In this document: one piece after another, positions 8,347 through 17,354 of the stretch
Layout of the letters: every line of letters starts with the position of its first letter
How positions within the stretch are numbered: the first letter of the stretch is position 1
Source: Streptomyces sp. NRRL F-5123
GTDB taxonomy: Bacteria > Actinomycetota > Actinomycetes > Streptomycetales > Streptomycetaceae
Length of the DNA stretch: 64,000 bases
NCBI RefSeq assembly: GCF_000721495.1
Contig: NZ_JOHY01000029.1
Span: forward strand, 14,348-78,347
Direction of reading: 5' to 3'
Notes under the pieces: model-generated
What the model was told of the DNA's origin: nothing
What the model saw: only the letters and a program-made list of their open reading frames with translations
Database searches by the model: none
Program-made: the position numbers and the translations under genes

Positions 8347-9551
8347 CGCAGCACCTCCGCGCCGGCCGGGAGCGTGGCCTCGACCACGAAGCCGCCGCCC
8401 GGAGCCCGCCCGCAGCTGAGCGTGCCGCCCGCCGCCGCGGCGCGCTCCCGCATCCCGGGCAGGCCGTGCCCGCCGGACACCCCGGCGGCAGCCGGTGCGG
8501 CGCCCGGTCCCGGCCCGTTGTCGCGCACCCGCAGCCGCAACGCGTCGTGCGCGTAGTGCAGTTCCACATCCACCGCAGCGCCCCTGGCGTGCCGCCGTAC
8601 GTTGGTCAGCGCCTCCTGGACGATGCGGAAGGCCGCCAGCTCCACCCCCGGGTCCAGCGCCGCGGCCGGGCCGGACACGATCAGCCGCACGCCCGCGCCC
8701 GAGGCGCTCCTGGCCTCGTCGACCAGCTCGGTGAGCTGCTGCAGGCCCGGCTGCGGGCGGCGCTCGGCCGCGTCCACCTCGGCGTCCTGCCGCAGCACCC
8801 CGAGCAGCCGGCGCATCTCGGTCAGCCCGGCGCGGGCGGTGTCGCCGATGTCCGACAGCCGCTGCGCACCCGCGGGCGGCATCCCGGGCGTGGTCAGCCG
8901 TGCGGTCTCCGCCTGGACCGCGATCATGGATATGTGGTGCGCCACCACGTCGTGCAACTCCCGGGCTATTCGGGCCCGCTCACCGCGCGCGGTGTGCTCC
9001 AGCAGGCTGCGCGCGCTGACCTGCCGGGCCGCGCTGTGCACCCTGGCCTCCGCCCGCGCCGCCCGTGCGGCCCCGGCCCACGCCGCGGCCGGCGCGGCGG
9101 ACGCGGCCAGCAGTGCCAGCACCCGCGCCTCCCCCGCCAGGCGCGGGTCGCACAGCGCGGCCACCGGGAAGGGCACGGCCAGGCCCACCGCGAGCGCCAC
9201 CCGCGCACCGCCCCCCGCCGGCGCCCCCGCGGCCAGCCGGTGCAGGGTCAGCGGCACCGCCACCGCCCCGGCTGCCGTGAACGTGCCGAACGCGGCCAGG
9301 GACAGCACCGCTGCCGTCACTCCCGCGACCGCCGCAGGCGGCGCGGACAGGAACACCGGCGGCACCGTCGTCGCGAGTGCCAGCAGCGCCACCACCAGCA
9401 GCGCGAACGCTGGTGAGCCCCCGCCGCCCGCCACCGCGACCCGCACCGCCGCCTCCGTGACCGCGGCAGCGGCGAGCAGCGCCGCCACCACCGCCGGAGC
9501 CCGTGGCGACGCCGCGAACTCCCCGACCCTCGTGGTGTCCTTCGGCCTCAC
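8343..9551 (-). CDS. Two-component sensor histidine kinase (HisKA_3 type)
   Basis: 402 residues from GTG 9551, preceded by GGGAGAA at suitable distance. Hydrophobic segments at about 20-155 form the membrane sensor region. The dimerisation domain carries the phosphorylated His200 in ARIARELHDVVAHHISMI, and the HATPase domain ends with the G-box GHGLPGMRERAAAAGG. Typical LiaS/DesK-like kinase of the NarL systems. Cognate partner is the overlapping response regulator. Signal unknown. Confidence 0.87.
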   Translation of the reverse strand: MRPKDTTRVGEFAASPRAPAVVAALLAAAAVTEAAVRVAVAGGGGSPAFALLVVALLALATTVPPVFLSAPPAAVAGVTAAVLSLAAFGTFTAAGAVAVPLTLHRLAAGAPAGGGARVALAVGLAVPFPVAALCDPRLAGEARVLALLAASAAPAAAWAGAARAARAEARVHSAARQVSARSLLEHTARGERARIARELHDVVAHHISMIAVQAETARLTTPGMPPAGAQRLSDIGDTARAGLTEMRRLLGVLRQDAEVDAAERRPQPGLQQLTELVDEARSASGAGVRLIVSGPAAALDPGVELAAFRIVQEALTNVRRHARGAAVDVELHYAHDALRLRVRDNGPGPGAAPAAAGVSGGHGLPGMRERAAAAGGTLSCGRAPGGGFVVEATLPAGAEVLR

Positions 9552-9719
9552 ACCGGCATTCTCCCGCCAAGTCCGCACCCGGCGCGTCCTCCTGACCAGG
9601 GACCCCGCCGTACATCTCAGGGGGGACACCACCCGTCCGGCGTACCCCTGCGACGGTACGCCGAGGACCGCTCCGCCGCGTGACGCGCCGCGGCCCCCCG
9701 TTTCCTAGCCTCGTCTGTC

Positions 9720-10640
9720 ATGGAAGCAACCATCGAAGTCCGCGACCTGCGCAAGCGGTTCGGGACGGCACCGGCACTGGACGGGATGACCTTCACCGTC
9801 ACCCCCGGGCGGATCACCGGTTTCGTCGGGCCGAACGGCGCCGGCAAGTCCACCACCATGCGCGTGGTCCTCGGCCTGGACGCCGCCGACTCCGGCACCG
9901 CGCTGATCGGCGGCCGCCCCTACCGCGAGCTGCGCAACCCGCTCTCCCACGTCGGCTCGCTGCTGGACGCCGGCGCGCTCCAGCCCAGCCGCAGCGCCCG
10001 CGGCCACCTGCTGTGGCTCGCGCACTCGCAGGGCCTGCCCGCGCGCCGCGTCGACGAGGTCGTCGAGCAGGCCGGCCTGCGGCAGGCGGCCCGCCGCAAG
10101 GCGGGCGGCTTCTCGCTGGGCATGCGCCAGCGGCTCGGCATCGCCGCCGCGCTGCTCGGCGACCCGCCGGTGCTCGTCATGGACGAGCCCTTCAACGGCA
10201 TGGACCCCGAAGGCATCGTGTGGATACGCGGTCTGCTGCGGTCGCTCGCCGCCGAGGGCCGCGCGGTCCTGGTCTCCAGCCATCTGATGAGCGAACTCCA
10301 GGACACCGCCCACCACCTGCTGGTCGTCGGTCGCGGCAAGGTCATCGCCGACACCGGGGTCGCCGAGCTGATCGCGGCGGCCTCCGGCGACCGGGTCGAG
10401 CTGCGCACGACCGAGCGGGTCCGCGCCATGACCCTGCTCACGCAGGCCGGCGCCACCGTCGCGGCCACCGGCGGTGACACCCTCACCGTCGCCGGTCTGG
10501 CCGCCGAGCAGGTCACCGCGCTGCTCGGGCGGGCCGACCTGCCCTTCTCCGAAGTGAGCGCGCACCGCGCCACGCTGGAGGAGGCATACATGGAACTGAC
10601 CCGCGACGCCGTCGAATTCCGGTCCGGAGGTGCGCTGTGA
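9720..10640 (+). CDS. ABC-2 transporter ATP-binding protein
   Basis: 306 residues. Walker [10 protein letters not shown] (residues 37-45), signature FSLGMRQRLGIAAAL, Walker B VLVMDEPF and the H-loop SSH are all present, followed by a C-terminal extension of about 90 residues typical of the DrrA/CcmA group. The stop overlaps the GTG of the next permease (GTGA). With the two following permeases it forms an exporter-type complex. Divergent from the two-component system above. Confidence 0.9.
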   Translation: MEATIEVRDLRKRFGTAPALDGMTFTVTPGRITGFVGPNGAGKSTTMRVVLGLDAADSGTALIGGRPYRELRNPLSHVGSLLDAGALQPSRSARGHLLWLAHSQGLPARRVDEVVEQAGLRQAARRKAGGFSLGMRQRLGIAAALLGDPPVLVMDEPFNGMDPEGIVWIRGLLRSLAAEGRAVLVSSHLMSELQDTAHHLLVVGRGKVIADTGVAELIAAASGDRVELRTTERVRAMTLLTQAGATVAATGGDTLTVAGLAAEQVTALLGRADLPFSEVSAHRATLEEAYMELTRDAVEFRSGGAL

Positions 10641-12229
10641 CCGCGCCCGCTCCAGGGACCACGACCCCCTACCGTTCCCCGCAGACGCCCGGCCGGGACG
10701 GCTTCCTGCCGCTGCTGCACGCGGAGTTCACCAAAATCCGGACGGTACGAGGCTGGGTCGTCGGCCTCCTCGTCGCGGCAGTCGTCACCGTCGCCGTGGG
10801 CCTGCTCGGTGCGGCGGGCAGCAGCATCGTCTGCAACGGCCCCGACGGCGGCGCGTGCGACCACACCGCGCTCACCGGCCCCGGCGGTGTGGAGGTCCGC
10901 GACGCCCTGACGTTCGTGCACCGCCCGCTCACCGGCGACGGCTCCGTGACCGCCCGGATCACCTCGCTCACCGGCCGCTACGCGCCCGGGGGCCACGCCG
11001 AACCGGGATCGGGCAGCAGCGGGCTCGCCTCCGGCGTGCAGCCCTGGGCCAAGGCCGGTGTCATCGTCAAGGACGGTACGCAGCCGGGCTCGGCGTACGC
11101 CGCGGTCGCGCTCAGCGGCGCGCACGGCGTGCGGATGCAGTACGACTACACCCACGACGTGGCCGGCCTGCCCGGCAAGGTCACCACCGCTTCCCCCCGG
11201 TGGCTGCGGCTGACCCGCAGCGGCGACACCCTCACCGGCTACGACTCCGCCGACGGCACCCACTGGACGCGGATCGGCACGGCGCGGCTCGCCGGGCTTC
11301 CGGCCACCGTGCAGATCGGGCTGTTCACCACCTCGCCGGAATACGTCGTCACCAGCCGCTCCGTCAACGGCGCCTCGGTGGACGGCGGCCCCAGCACCGC
11401 GACCGCCTCCTTCGACTCGGTCACCGTGCGGGGCGCCGCGGGCGGTGACTGGACCGGCGACACCGTCGGCGGCGGTCCCGACCAGGACCCCGACCTGGGC
11501 TACCGGCAGTCCGGCGGCACCTACACGCTCACCGGCAGCGGGGACGTCGCCCCGCTCGTCCACGGCCGCGACGAACCCGGCAAGTCCGTCGAGGACTGCC
11601 TCATCGGCGCCTTCGCCGGGCTCGTCGTGGTGACGGTCGTTGCCGCGATGTCGGTCACCGCCGAATACCGCCGCGGGCTGATCCGCACCACCTTCGCGGC
11701 TGCGCCCCGCCGCGGACAGGTGCTGGCGGCCAAGGCCGTCGTCGTCGGCGGGCTGTGCTTCGCCACCGGACTGGTCGCGTCGCTGGCAGCGGTGTGGCTC
11801 GTCGAGGCGGTCGAGAAGCACAAGCACTTCCCGCTCCACCATCTGGCCGCCGGAACCGAGATGCGGGTGGTCCTCGGCACCGCCGGGCTCTTCGCCGTCA
11901 CCGGCGTCCTGGCGCTGGCCGTCGGCACGCTGCTGCGGCGCAGCGCGGGCGCGGTCACCGCGGTCGTGGTCGCCATCGTGGTGCCGTACATCCTCGCGGT
12001 CTCCGGGATGCTGCCCACCGGCCCGTCCCGCTGGCTCACCCGCGTCACCCCCGCCGCAGCCTTCGCCGTCCAGCAGAGCGCCCACCAGTACGCGCAGGTC
12101 ACCGCGGACTACTCACCCGGTGACGGGTATTTCCCGCTCGACCCGTGGGCCGGATTCGCGGTGCTGTGCGGCTGGGCCGCCGCCGCTGTCGCGCTCGCCG
12201 CGGTGCGCCTGCGCCGGAGGGACGCGTGA
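10637..12229 (+). CDS. ABC-2 permease with a large extracytoplasmic beta-sandwich-like insert
   Basis: 530 residues, about twice the usual length for this permease type. Residues about 30-57 carry the family start (HAEFTKIRTVRGWVVGLL) and helix 1. Helices 2-6 begin only near residue 325 (CLIGAFAGLVVVTVVAAMSV) and the family motif TAEYRRGLIRTTFAAAPRR follows. Between them residues about 85-310 form a soluble, Gly/Ser/Thr-rich domain with GVIVKDGTQPGSAYAAVALS and VRMQYDYTHDVAG, resembling DUF1349/concanavalin-A-like domains, which would lie outside the membrane. GTGA coupling at both ends ties it to the ATPase and the second permease. Confidence 0.8.
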   Translation: MTAPAPGTTTPYRSPQTPGRDGFLPLLHAEFTKIRTVRGWVVGLLVAAVVTVAVGLLGAAGSSIVCNGPDGGACDHTALTGPGGVEVRDALTFVHRPLTGDGSVTARITSLTGRYAPGGHAEPGSGSSGLASGVQPWAKAGVIVKDGTQPGSAYAAVALSGAHGVRMQYDYTHDVAGLPGKVTTASPRWLRLTRSGDTLTGYDSADGTHWTRIGTARLAGLPATVQIGLFTTSPEYVVTSRSVNGASVDGGPSTATASFDSVTVRGAAGGDWTGDTVGGGPDQDPDLGYRQSGGTYTLTGSGDVAPLVHGRDEPGKSVEDCLIGAFAGLVVVTVVAAMSVTAEYRRGLIRTTFAAAPRRGQVLAAKAVVVGGLCFATGLVASLAAVWLVEAVEKHKHFPLHHLAAGTEMRVVLGTAGLFAVTGVLALAVGTLLRRSAGAVTAVVVAIVVPYILAVSGMLPTGPSRWLTRVTPAAAFAVQQSAHQYAQVTADYSPGDGYFPLDPWAGFAVLCGWAAAAVALAAVRLRRRDA

Positions 12230-13002
12230 GCGCGCTGCGGCAGGCGGTGCACGCCGAGTGGACGAAGGTCCGCACGCTGCCCGGCCTGCTGTGGCTGGCG
12301 GCCGCGGTCGCGGTCGGCACGGTGGCCGTCGGCGCGGCAAGCGCGGTGGCGGTGCACTGCGGGGCCGCGGCCGGAGCGGTGTGCGGGCAGGACCCGGCGA
12401 AGGCCGCCCTGGCCGGCGTGCAGGCCGGCCAGGCCGGGGTCGCGGTGCTCGCCGTGCTGCTCATCGGATCGGAGTACGGCACCGGGATGATCCGGGTGAC
12501 CCTCGCGGCGGTGCCGCGCCGGGGCACCGTCCTCACGGCGAAGGCGGCGGTGCTCGGCGCCCTCGTGCTGGCCGCCGGGACCGTGGCCGTGGCCGGCTCG
12601 CTGCTCGCCGGCGGGCTCATCCTGCCCGGGCACGGCTTCACCGGCTTCTCGGCCGCGCACGGCCCGGTGCTCAGGGCTGCCGCCGGCTCGGTGGCGTACC
12701 TGGTGCTGGTCGGGCTGCTCGCCCTGGGCCTGGCCACCGCGGTACGGGACTCCGCCGCTGCGGTGGGGGCCGTGCTCGGGCTGCTCTACCTCTTCCCGAT
12801 CATCGCCTCCGTGGTCTCGGACCCGCAGTGGCACGAGCGCCTCCAGAAGGTGGGGCCGATGACAGCGGGGCTCGCTGTCCAGACCACGCTCTCCGGGGCG
12901 GAGGCCCCGATCGGGCCGTACGCCGGGCTCGGCGTTGTCGCGGCCTGGGCCGCGGCCGGGCTGGCGGCCGGGGCTCTCGCCCTTCGGGCGCGGGACGCCT
13001 GA
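12226..13002 (+). CDS. ABC-2 permease, second subunit
   Basis: 258 residues starting at the GTG that overlaps the preceding stop. It begins VSALRQAVHAEWTKVRTLPG, the usual lead of these permeases, and has about six membrane segments, including VLAVLLIGSEYGTGMIRVTL with the same EYGTGMIR-type motif as its partner. It lacks the long extracytoplasmic insert. Probably forms a heterodimeric membrane part with the 530-residue permease. Substrate unknown. Confidence 0.85.
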   Translation: MSALRQAVHAEWTKVRTLPGLLWLAAAVAVGTVAVGAASAVAVHCGAAAGAVCGQDPAKAALAGVQAGQAGVAVLAVLLIGSEYGTGMIRVTLAAVPRRGTVLTAKAAVLGALVLAAGTVAVAGSLLAGGLILPGHGFTGFSAAHGPVLRAAAGSVAYLVLVGLLALGLATAVRDSAAAVGAVLGLLYLFPIIASVVSDPQWHERLQKVGPMTAGLAVQTTLSGAEAPIGPYAGLGVVAAWAAAGLAAGALALRARDA

Positions 13003-13080
13003 CCCGCCGCGACGCCTCGTGAGCTGTGCTGCGGGCCTTCCGCCGGTGGGGGCCGCTCGCGCGGTTCTCCCCCGGAGCTT

Positions 13081-13104
13081 CGCGTGGGAGGTACCCCCCA
13101 CGCG
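13081..13104. terminator. Hairpin between convergent genes
   Basis: CGCGTGGG (13081-13088) and CCCACGCG (13097-13104) form a perfect 8-bp stem with an 8-nt loop in the 187-bp gap between the ABC permease and the converging zinc-finger gene. It could serve both directions. Confidence 0.4.
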
Positions 13105-13189
13105 CCCCCTTCGGCCGCGGGCCGGCGCGGGAGGTGTCCGTCGCCGTCCTCCCCCGGGCGCGCGGTTGCCCACGCCCCCCGCGGGGCGC

Positions 13190-13546
13190 TCAGTGGAGCT
13201 GGGAGCGCCAGCCTTCCGGGACGCGGTCGGCGGGGCCGGGGGTGGGCTGGGTCGTGGGGTGGCTCAGGGGCGGAGCGAGGTCCGGGCCGTCCTCGACGTA
13301 GCTCTCGGTGCGGTAGTTCCAGAACCAGTCCTCACCCGGCTCGTACGAGCGGATCACGTCGTGGCCCGTGGCCGCCGCGTGCGCACTGGCGTGCTGCGCC
13401 GGGGAGCTGTCGCAGCAGCCGACGTGGCCGCAGGACGCGCACCTGCGCAGGTGCAGCCACCAGCCGCCGGCCTTGTCGCATTCCGCGCAGCCGTCGCCGC
13501 TCGGCGGGACCGACGGGTCGATGCCAGGAGTGGGTGGGGTGGTCAT
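13190..13546 (-). CDS. UBP-type zinc-finger protein
   Basis: 118 residues. One zf-UBP domain is visible: Cys20, Cys23, Cys36, Cys39, Cys44 and His52/His56/His62 in the pattern CAEC...CASCGHVGCC...H...H...GH, followed by WFWNY. In eukaryotes this fold binds ubiquitin C-termini; in actinobacteria, which lack ubiquitin, its role is unknown. The ATG overlaps the stop of the histidine kinase gene (ATGA), so it is the third member of the redox-regulator cassette. The C-terminal 35 residues are Pro-rich and look unstructured. Confidence 0.8.
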   Translation of the reverse strand: MTTPPTPGIDPSVPPSGDGCAECDKAGGWWLHLRRCASCGHVGCCDSSPAQHASAHAAATGHDVIRSYEPGEDWFWNYRTESYVEDGPDLAPPLSHPTTQPTPGPADRVPEGWRSQLH

Positions 13547-14988
13547 GAGGCGGACTCCTCGGTGTCGGGGGACTGAGCGGTGAGCGGCAGCCGCACCCGG
13601 AAGCGGGTGTTGCCCGGCTCGGACTCGACGTCCAGGTCGCCGTGGTGCTTGTTGACCACGATCCGCCAGGAGATGTCGAGCCCGAGCCCGGTGCCCTGGC
13701 CCACCGGCTTGGTGGTGAAGAACGGCTCGAAGATCCGCTGCCGGATCTCCGCCGGGACCCCGGGACCGGTGTCCAGGAAGTCCACCACCAGCCTGCCGTG
13801 GTCCCGTGAGGTGCGCACGGTGAGCGTGCCCGAGCCGTCCATCGCGGAGACCGCGTTGTCGATCAGGTTCGTCCAGACCTGGTTGAGCTCGCCGGGGTAG
13901 GCGGGGATCCGCGGCAGCGAGTGGTCGAACTCCCGCACCACCCGCACCTCCGGCCCGATCTTCCCGGTGAGCATCTGCAGCGTGCTGTCCAGCAGCTCGT
14001 GGATGTCGACCACCTGGAAGGGCGCCCGGTCCAGCTGCGAGTACTGCCGGGCCGCGTTGACCAGCCCGGACACCCGGGTCGTGGAGTCCTCGATCTCGTT
14101 CATCAGCAGCTCGGTCTCGACGGTGTAGTTGAGCCACCGCACCGCGCTCTCCAGCAGTTCGGCGTCCACGGCGGCCGCGACCTGCTCCAGCCACTCCTCG
14201 TCGAGCCCGGCCTGGACGAAGACCGGCGCGAGGTCCCAGCCGCCGCCGATGCCGTGTGCGTCCAGCCAGTCGGCGACCGCGTCCTCCTGGTCGGAGGTCT
14301 CCAGCGGACTCAGTTCCTGCGCCTTGGTGATCCGCTCGACGGCCCGCTCCTGCACCTGGATCAGGGTGTCGAGGTCGGACTGCCGGTAGGGGCCGCCGGC
14401 CAGGACCTTGAGCTTGTGGCGCATGCCGGCCACCCGGTCGCGCAGCGCGGAGGTGGCGCGCAGCGCGGCGGTCGCCGGGTTGTTCAGCTCGTGCGTCAGG
14501 CCCGCGGACAGCGAGCCCAGCGCGAGCAGCCGCTCGCGCTGGCTGACGACCTGCTGGAAGGTCTGGTTGCCGAAGAAGAGCCCTTCCAGCAGGTGCACCG
14601 CCATCGGGAACCACTCCCGGACGATGCCCGCGAACTCGTCGGCGGCCAGCACGAAGAAGCGGGACGGCCCGGTCACCCGCAGCGAGTTGGTGTAGAGCTG
14701 CGGCACCCGGTCGCCCAGGTACGCCTGGAAGGCCCCCGCGTAGACGCCCCGCATCGACGTGCGGTTGACCTCCACGTCGTCCGCGCCGACCCGCCGGGAC
14801 GTCACGACCGTGCCCTCCAGCAGCACGTAGAAGCACGTGGCCGGGTCGCCCTCGGCGTAGACCGGTCCGGGCTCGAAGGACTCGATGCGGCCCGACGCGC
14901 ACAGCCGGTCCAGCTGCTCGTCCGACAGGTGCTCGAAGAGGAAGAGCGAGCGCAGCTCCTCCGGGTTGCACGGCAGCGTCGCGGTCAC
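13543..14988 (-). CDS. Histidine kinase with N-terminal cyclic-nucleotide-binding-like domain
   Basis: 481 residues from GTG 14988, which overlaps the stop of the preceding gene. Residues about 8-125 form a Crp/cNMP-binding-like domain (LFLFEHLSDEQLDRLCASGR, FYVLLEGTVVTS). There is no membrane segment, so it is cytoplasmic. His166 in LSAGLTHELNNPATAALR is the phosphorylation site. N-box (NQVWTNLIDNAVSAM), G1 (DTGPGVPAE) and G2 (GQGTGLGLDIS) of the ATPase domain are intact. Expected phosphate acceptor: the receiver domain of the coupled upstream gene. Confidence 0.85.
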   Translation of the reverse strand: MTATLPCNPEELRSLFLFEHLSDEQLDRLCASGRIESFEPGPVYAEGDPATCFYVLLEGTVVTSRRVGADDVEVNRTSMRGVYAGAFQAYLGDRVPQLYTNSLRVTGPSRFFVLAADEFAGIVREWFPMAVHLLEGLFFGNQTFQQVVSQRERLLALGSLSAGLTHELNNPATAALRATSALRDRVAGMRHKLKVLAGGPYRQSDLDTLIQVQERAVERITKAQELSPLETSDQEDAVADWLDAHGIGGGWDLAPVFVQAGLDEEWLEQVAAAVDAELLESAVRWLNYTVETELLMNEIEDSTTRVSGLVNAARQYSQLDRAPFQVVDIHELLDSTLQMLTGKIGPEVRVVREFDHSLPRIPAYPGELNQVWTNLIDNAVSAMDGSGTLTVRTSRDHGRLVVDFLDTGPGVPAEIRQRIFEPFFTTKPVGQGTGLGLDISWRIVVNKHHGDLDVESEPGNTRFRVRLPLTAQSPDTEESAS

Positions 14989-16661
14989 AGCCCCTCCAGG
15001 TAGCGGTGTACGAGCATGACGGCCATCGCGCCCTCGCCGACCGCGGACGCGACGCGCTTGGCGGACTCCGCGCGGACGTCGCCGGCCGCGAAGACCCCCG
15101 GCACGCTGGTCTCCAGGTGGTACGGGGGCCGGTCCGGCTCCCACCCGGCCGGGCGCTCGCCCTCGGCGGCGAGGTCCGGGCCGGTCAGCACGAAGCCGTG
15201 GGTGTCCCGGCGGACGATGCCGTCCAGCCAGTCGGTGCGTGGCGCGGCCCCGATGAAGACGAACAACCGCTGGGCGTCGGCCATTTCGGTAGCGCCGGTG
15301 GCGGTGTCGCGCAGCGTCAGGCCCTCCAGGTGGTCCTCGCCGTGCGCGGCCGCCACCACGGTGCCGGTGCGCACCGAGATGGTGGGGATCGCCGCGATCT
15401 GCTGGATCAGGTAGTGCGACATGGACGCCTCCAGCGAGGGCCCGCGCACCAGCAGCGTCACCGACTTCGCACCGCGCGAGAGGTAGACGGCCGCCTGCCC
15501 CGCGGAGTTGGCGCCGCCGACGATGTAGACGTCCTGGTCCTCGCAGCCCGCGGCCTCGGTCAGCGCCGAGCCGTAGTAGACGCCCCGGCCGGTGAGTTCG
15601 GCGATGCCGGGCACCTCCAGCATCCGGTAGGCGACGCCGGTGGTGAGGATGACGCTCTGCGCGGAGACCGCGGAGCCGTCCGCGAAGCGCACGGTGCGCG
15701 TCGGCCCGCTCACCTCCAGGCCGGTGACCTCGCACGCGGTGAGCAGCTCGGCCCCGAAACGGGTGGCCTGGCGGCGGGCCCGGTCGGTGAGCTGGGCGCC
15801 GGAGACGCCGTCGGGGAAGCCCAGGTAGTTCTCGATCCTGGCGCTCTGCCCGGCCTGCCCGCCGGTCGCGGTGCGCTCCACCAGCACCGTGTTGAGGCCC
15901 TCCGACGCCCCGTAGACCGCCGCGCCCAGCCCCGCGGGCCCGGCGCCGATCACCACCAGGTCGTAGAACTCCTCGGCGGGCGTCGTCGCCAGCCCCACCT
16001 GGGAGGCGAGGTCCTGGTCCGACGGCTCGACCAGCACGTCGCCGCCGGGGGCGATGACCAGCGGCAGCCGCATCCCGTCGTGCCCCGCGGCGTCGAGCAG
16101 CCGGCGCCCCTCGGCCTGGTCGGAGAGATACCAGCGGTACGGGATCTGGTTGCGGGCCAGGAACTCGCGCACCCCGGAGGAGCGGGCCGACCAGCGGTGG
16201 CCGACCACCTTGGTCTCCGGCACCGGGCGGTGGTCGGAGGTCAGCCAGCTCTCCAGCAGGTCGTCGACCACCGGGTAGAGCTTCTCCTCCGGCGGGTCCC
16301 ACGGCTTGAGCAGGTAGTGGTCCAGGTCGACGACGTTGATCGCGTCGATCGCGGCGCCCGTGTCGGCGTAGGCGGTGAGCAGGATCCGGCGGGCGCCGGG
16401 ATAGACGTCCATGGCCTGTTCGAGGAATTCGATGCCGTTCATCTGCGGCATCCGGTAGTCCGCGAGGATCACCGCGACCAGGTCGCCGCGCAGCTTCATC
16501 TGCCGCAGCGCGTCGAGCGCCGAGTCGCCCGACTCGGCCCGTACCACCCGGTAGCGCTCGCCGTAGCGCCGCCGGAGGTCGCGGGCGACCGCCCGGGAGA
16601 CCCCGGGATCGTCGTCGACGGTCAGCAGTACGGATCGGCGTGTGCTCTCCGGCGTTGTCAT
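14985..16661 (-). CDS. Response regulator fused to thioredoxin-reductase-like FAD oxidoreductase
   Basis: 558 residues. Residues 10-140 are a receiver domain (VDDDPG, phospho-acceptor Asp68 in VILADYRMPQMNG, Lys119 in LLKPWD). A short alpha/beta linker resembling a glutaredoxin-like module lies at about 150-215. Residues 233-558 are a two-dinucleotide-fold flavoprotein with FAD motif GAGPAG (239-244), RIENYLGFPDGVSG, the NADPH-site motif VGGANSAGQAA, and C-terminal GVFAAGDVRAES. The redox CxxC of thioredoxin reductase is absent: the corresponding place reads YYGSALTEAAGC. It therefore cannot pass electrons through a disulfide in the usual way. First gene of a GTGA/ATGA-coupled trio. Confidence 0.85.
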   Translation of the reverse strand: MTTPESTRRSVLLTVDDDPGVSRAVARDLRRRYGERYRVVRAESGDSALDALRQMKLRGDLVAVILADYRMPQMNGIEFLEQAMDVYPGARRILLTAYADTGAAIDAINVVDLDHYLLKPWDPPEEKLYPVVDDLLESWLTSDHRPVPETKVVGHRWSARSSGVREFLARNQIPYRWYLSDQAEGRRLLDAAGHDGMRLPLVIAPGGDVLVEPSDQDLASQVGLATTPAEEFYDLVVIGAGPAGLGAAVYGASEGLNTVLVERTATGGQAGQSARIENYLGFPDGVSGAQLTDRARRQATRFGAELLTACEVTGLEVSGPTRTVRFADGSAVSAQSVILTTGVAYRMLEVPGIAELTGRGVYYGSALTEAAGCEDQDVYIVGGANSAGQAAVYLSRGAKSVTLLVRGPSLEASMSHYLIQQIAAIPTISVRTGTVVAAAHGEDHLEGLTLRDTATGATEMADAQRLFVFIGAAPRTDWLDGIVRRDTHGFVLTGPDLAAEGERPAGWEPDRPPYHLETSVPGVFAAGDVRAESAKRVASAVGEGAMAVMLVHRYLEGL

Positions 16662-16818
16662 GGATATCCCGTCCCCGTCCGCGGCCTGCGCGTTTCGCTC
16701 CGCGCAGCTCCGCCGTTCAGCCTAGTGTGATCATCGGACCCCTGCAGTGCGTGGCCCTCCGGTGTGCGGGGTGATCGCCGAGCGCGTAATCTCCTCCGTC
16801 TGACGTCAGGGGGACGAG

Positions 16819-17280
16819 ATGCGGGTGGGGAGTGCCGCGGCGGCCGCGGCGGTGGCGCTGTGCGCCGCGGTGACGGCGGCGGACGGCGCGGGCGCGGTGG
16901 CCGGCGGGCCGGTGCTGGCGAAGGGCGAGGTGCAGGCGGAGGTCGACGCGGCGCTCGGGCAGGCGGGCATCCACGACGACGGCACGATGCGTGTCATCAA
17001 CCTGTACTCAGAGTACTGGAGCGGGCACAAACCGCGGCCGGAGTGCCTCCTCGACCCGAAGCCGCTGCCGGCCTCGACCGCTCAGACGGACCGCCTGCTG
17101 GCGGGCCTGGAACGGGCCGGCTGGCGCCGCGCGGAGCCCCCGAAGACCGCCGCCGACGGCCGGGTCGTCAACACGTCCCTGCACCGGGGCGGCTGGCACC
17201 TGACGGTCTCGCGTGTGTCGGTGTCGGCCGCGGCGGACAGCGGAAGCGTGACGGTCGCCGGCCTGCGGCCGGACTGCTGA
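16819..17280 (+). CDS. Secreted protein of unknown function
   Basis: 153 residues; I do not recognise a family. The N-terminus is a cleavable-type signal sequence (Met-Arg followed by a long Ala/Val-rich core to about residue 28). The mature part is small, with two Cys (near residue 75 in RPECLLDP and the C-terminal residue), which could form a disulfide. AGGGGGA precedes the ATG. It stands alone between a divergent gene and a same-strand SDR gene. Third-position GC is high, which supports coding. Confidence 0.6.
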   Translation: MRVGSAAAAAAVALCAAVTAADGAGAVAGGPVLAKGEVQAEVDAALGQAGIHDDGTMRVINLYSEYWSGHKPRPECLLDPKPLPASTAQTDRLLAGLERAGWRRAEPPKTAADGRVVNTSLHRGGWHLTVSRVSVSAAADSGSVTVAGLRPDC

Positions 17281-17317
17281 GCCGTAGGGCCCGCGCGCCG
17301 CGCCGTACGGCCGCGCT

Positions 17318-17331
17318 TGCGCTATAGCGCA
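17318..17331. promoter_or_regulatory. Perfect 14-bp palindrome upstream of the SDR gene
   Basis: TGCGCTATAGCGCA is a perfect dyad 24 bp before the SDR ATG. It is the right size and position for a dimeric repressor or activator site overlapping the promoter. No regulator gene lies next to it, so the binding protein is unknown. Confidence 0.5.
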
Positions 17332-17354
17332 CTTCAACTCCTAGCCTCGACGGC

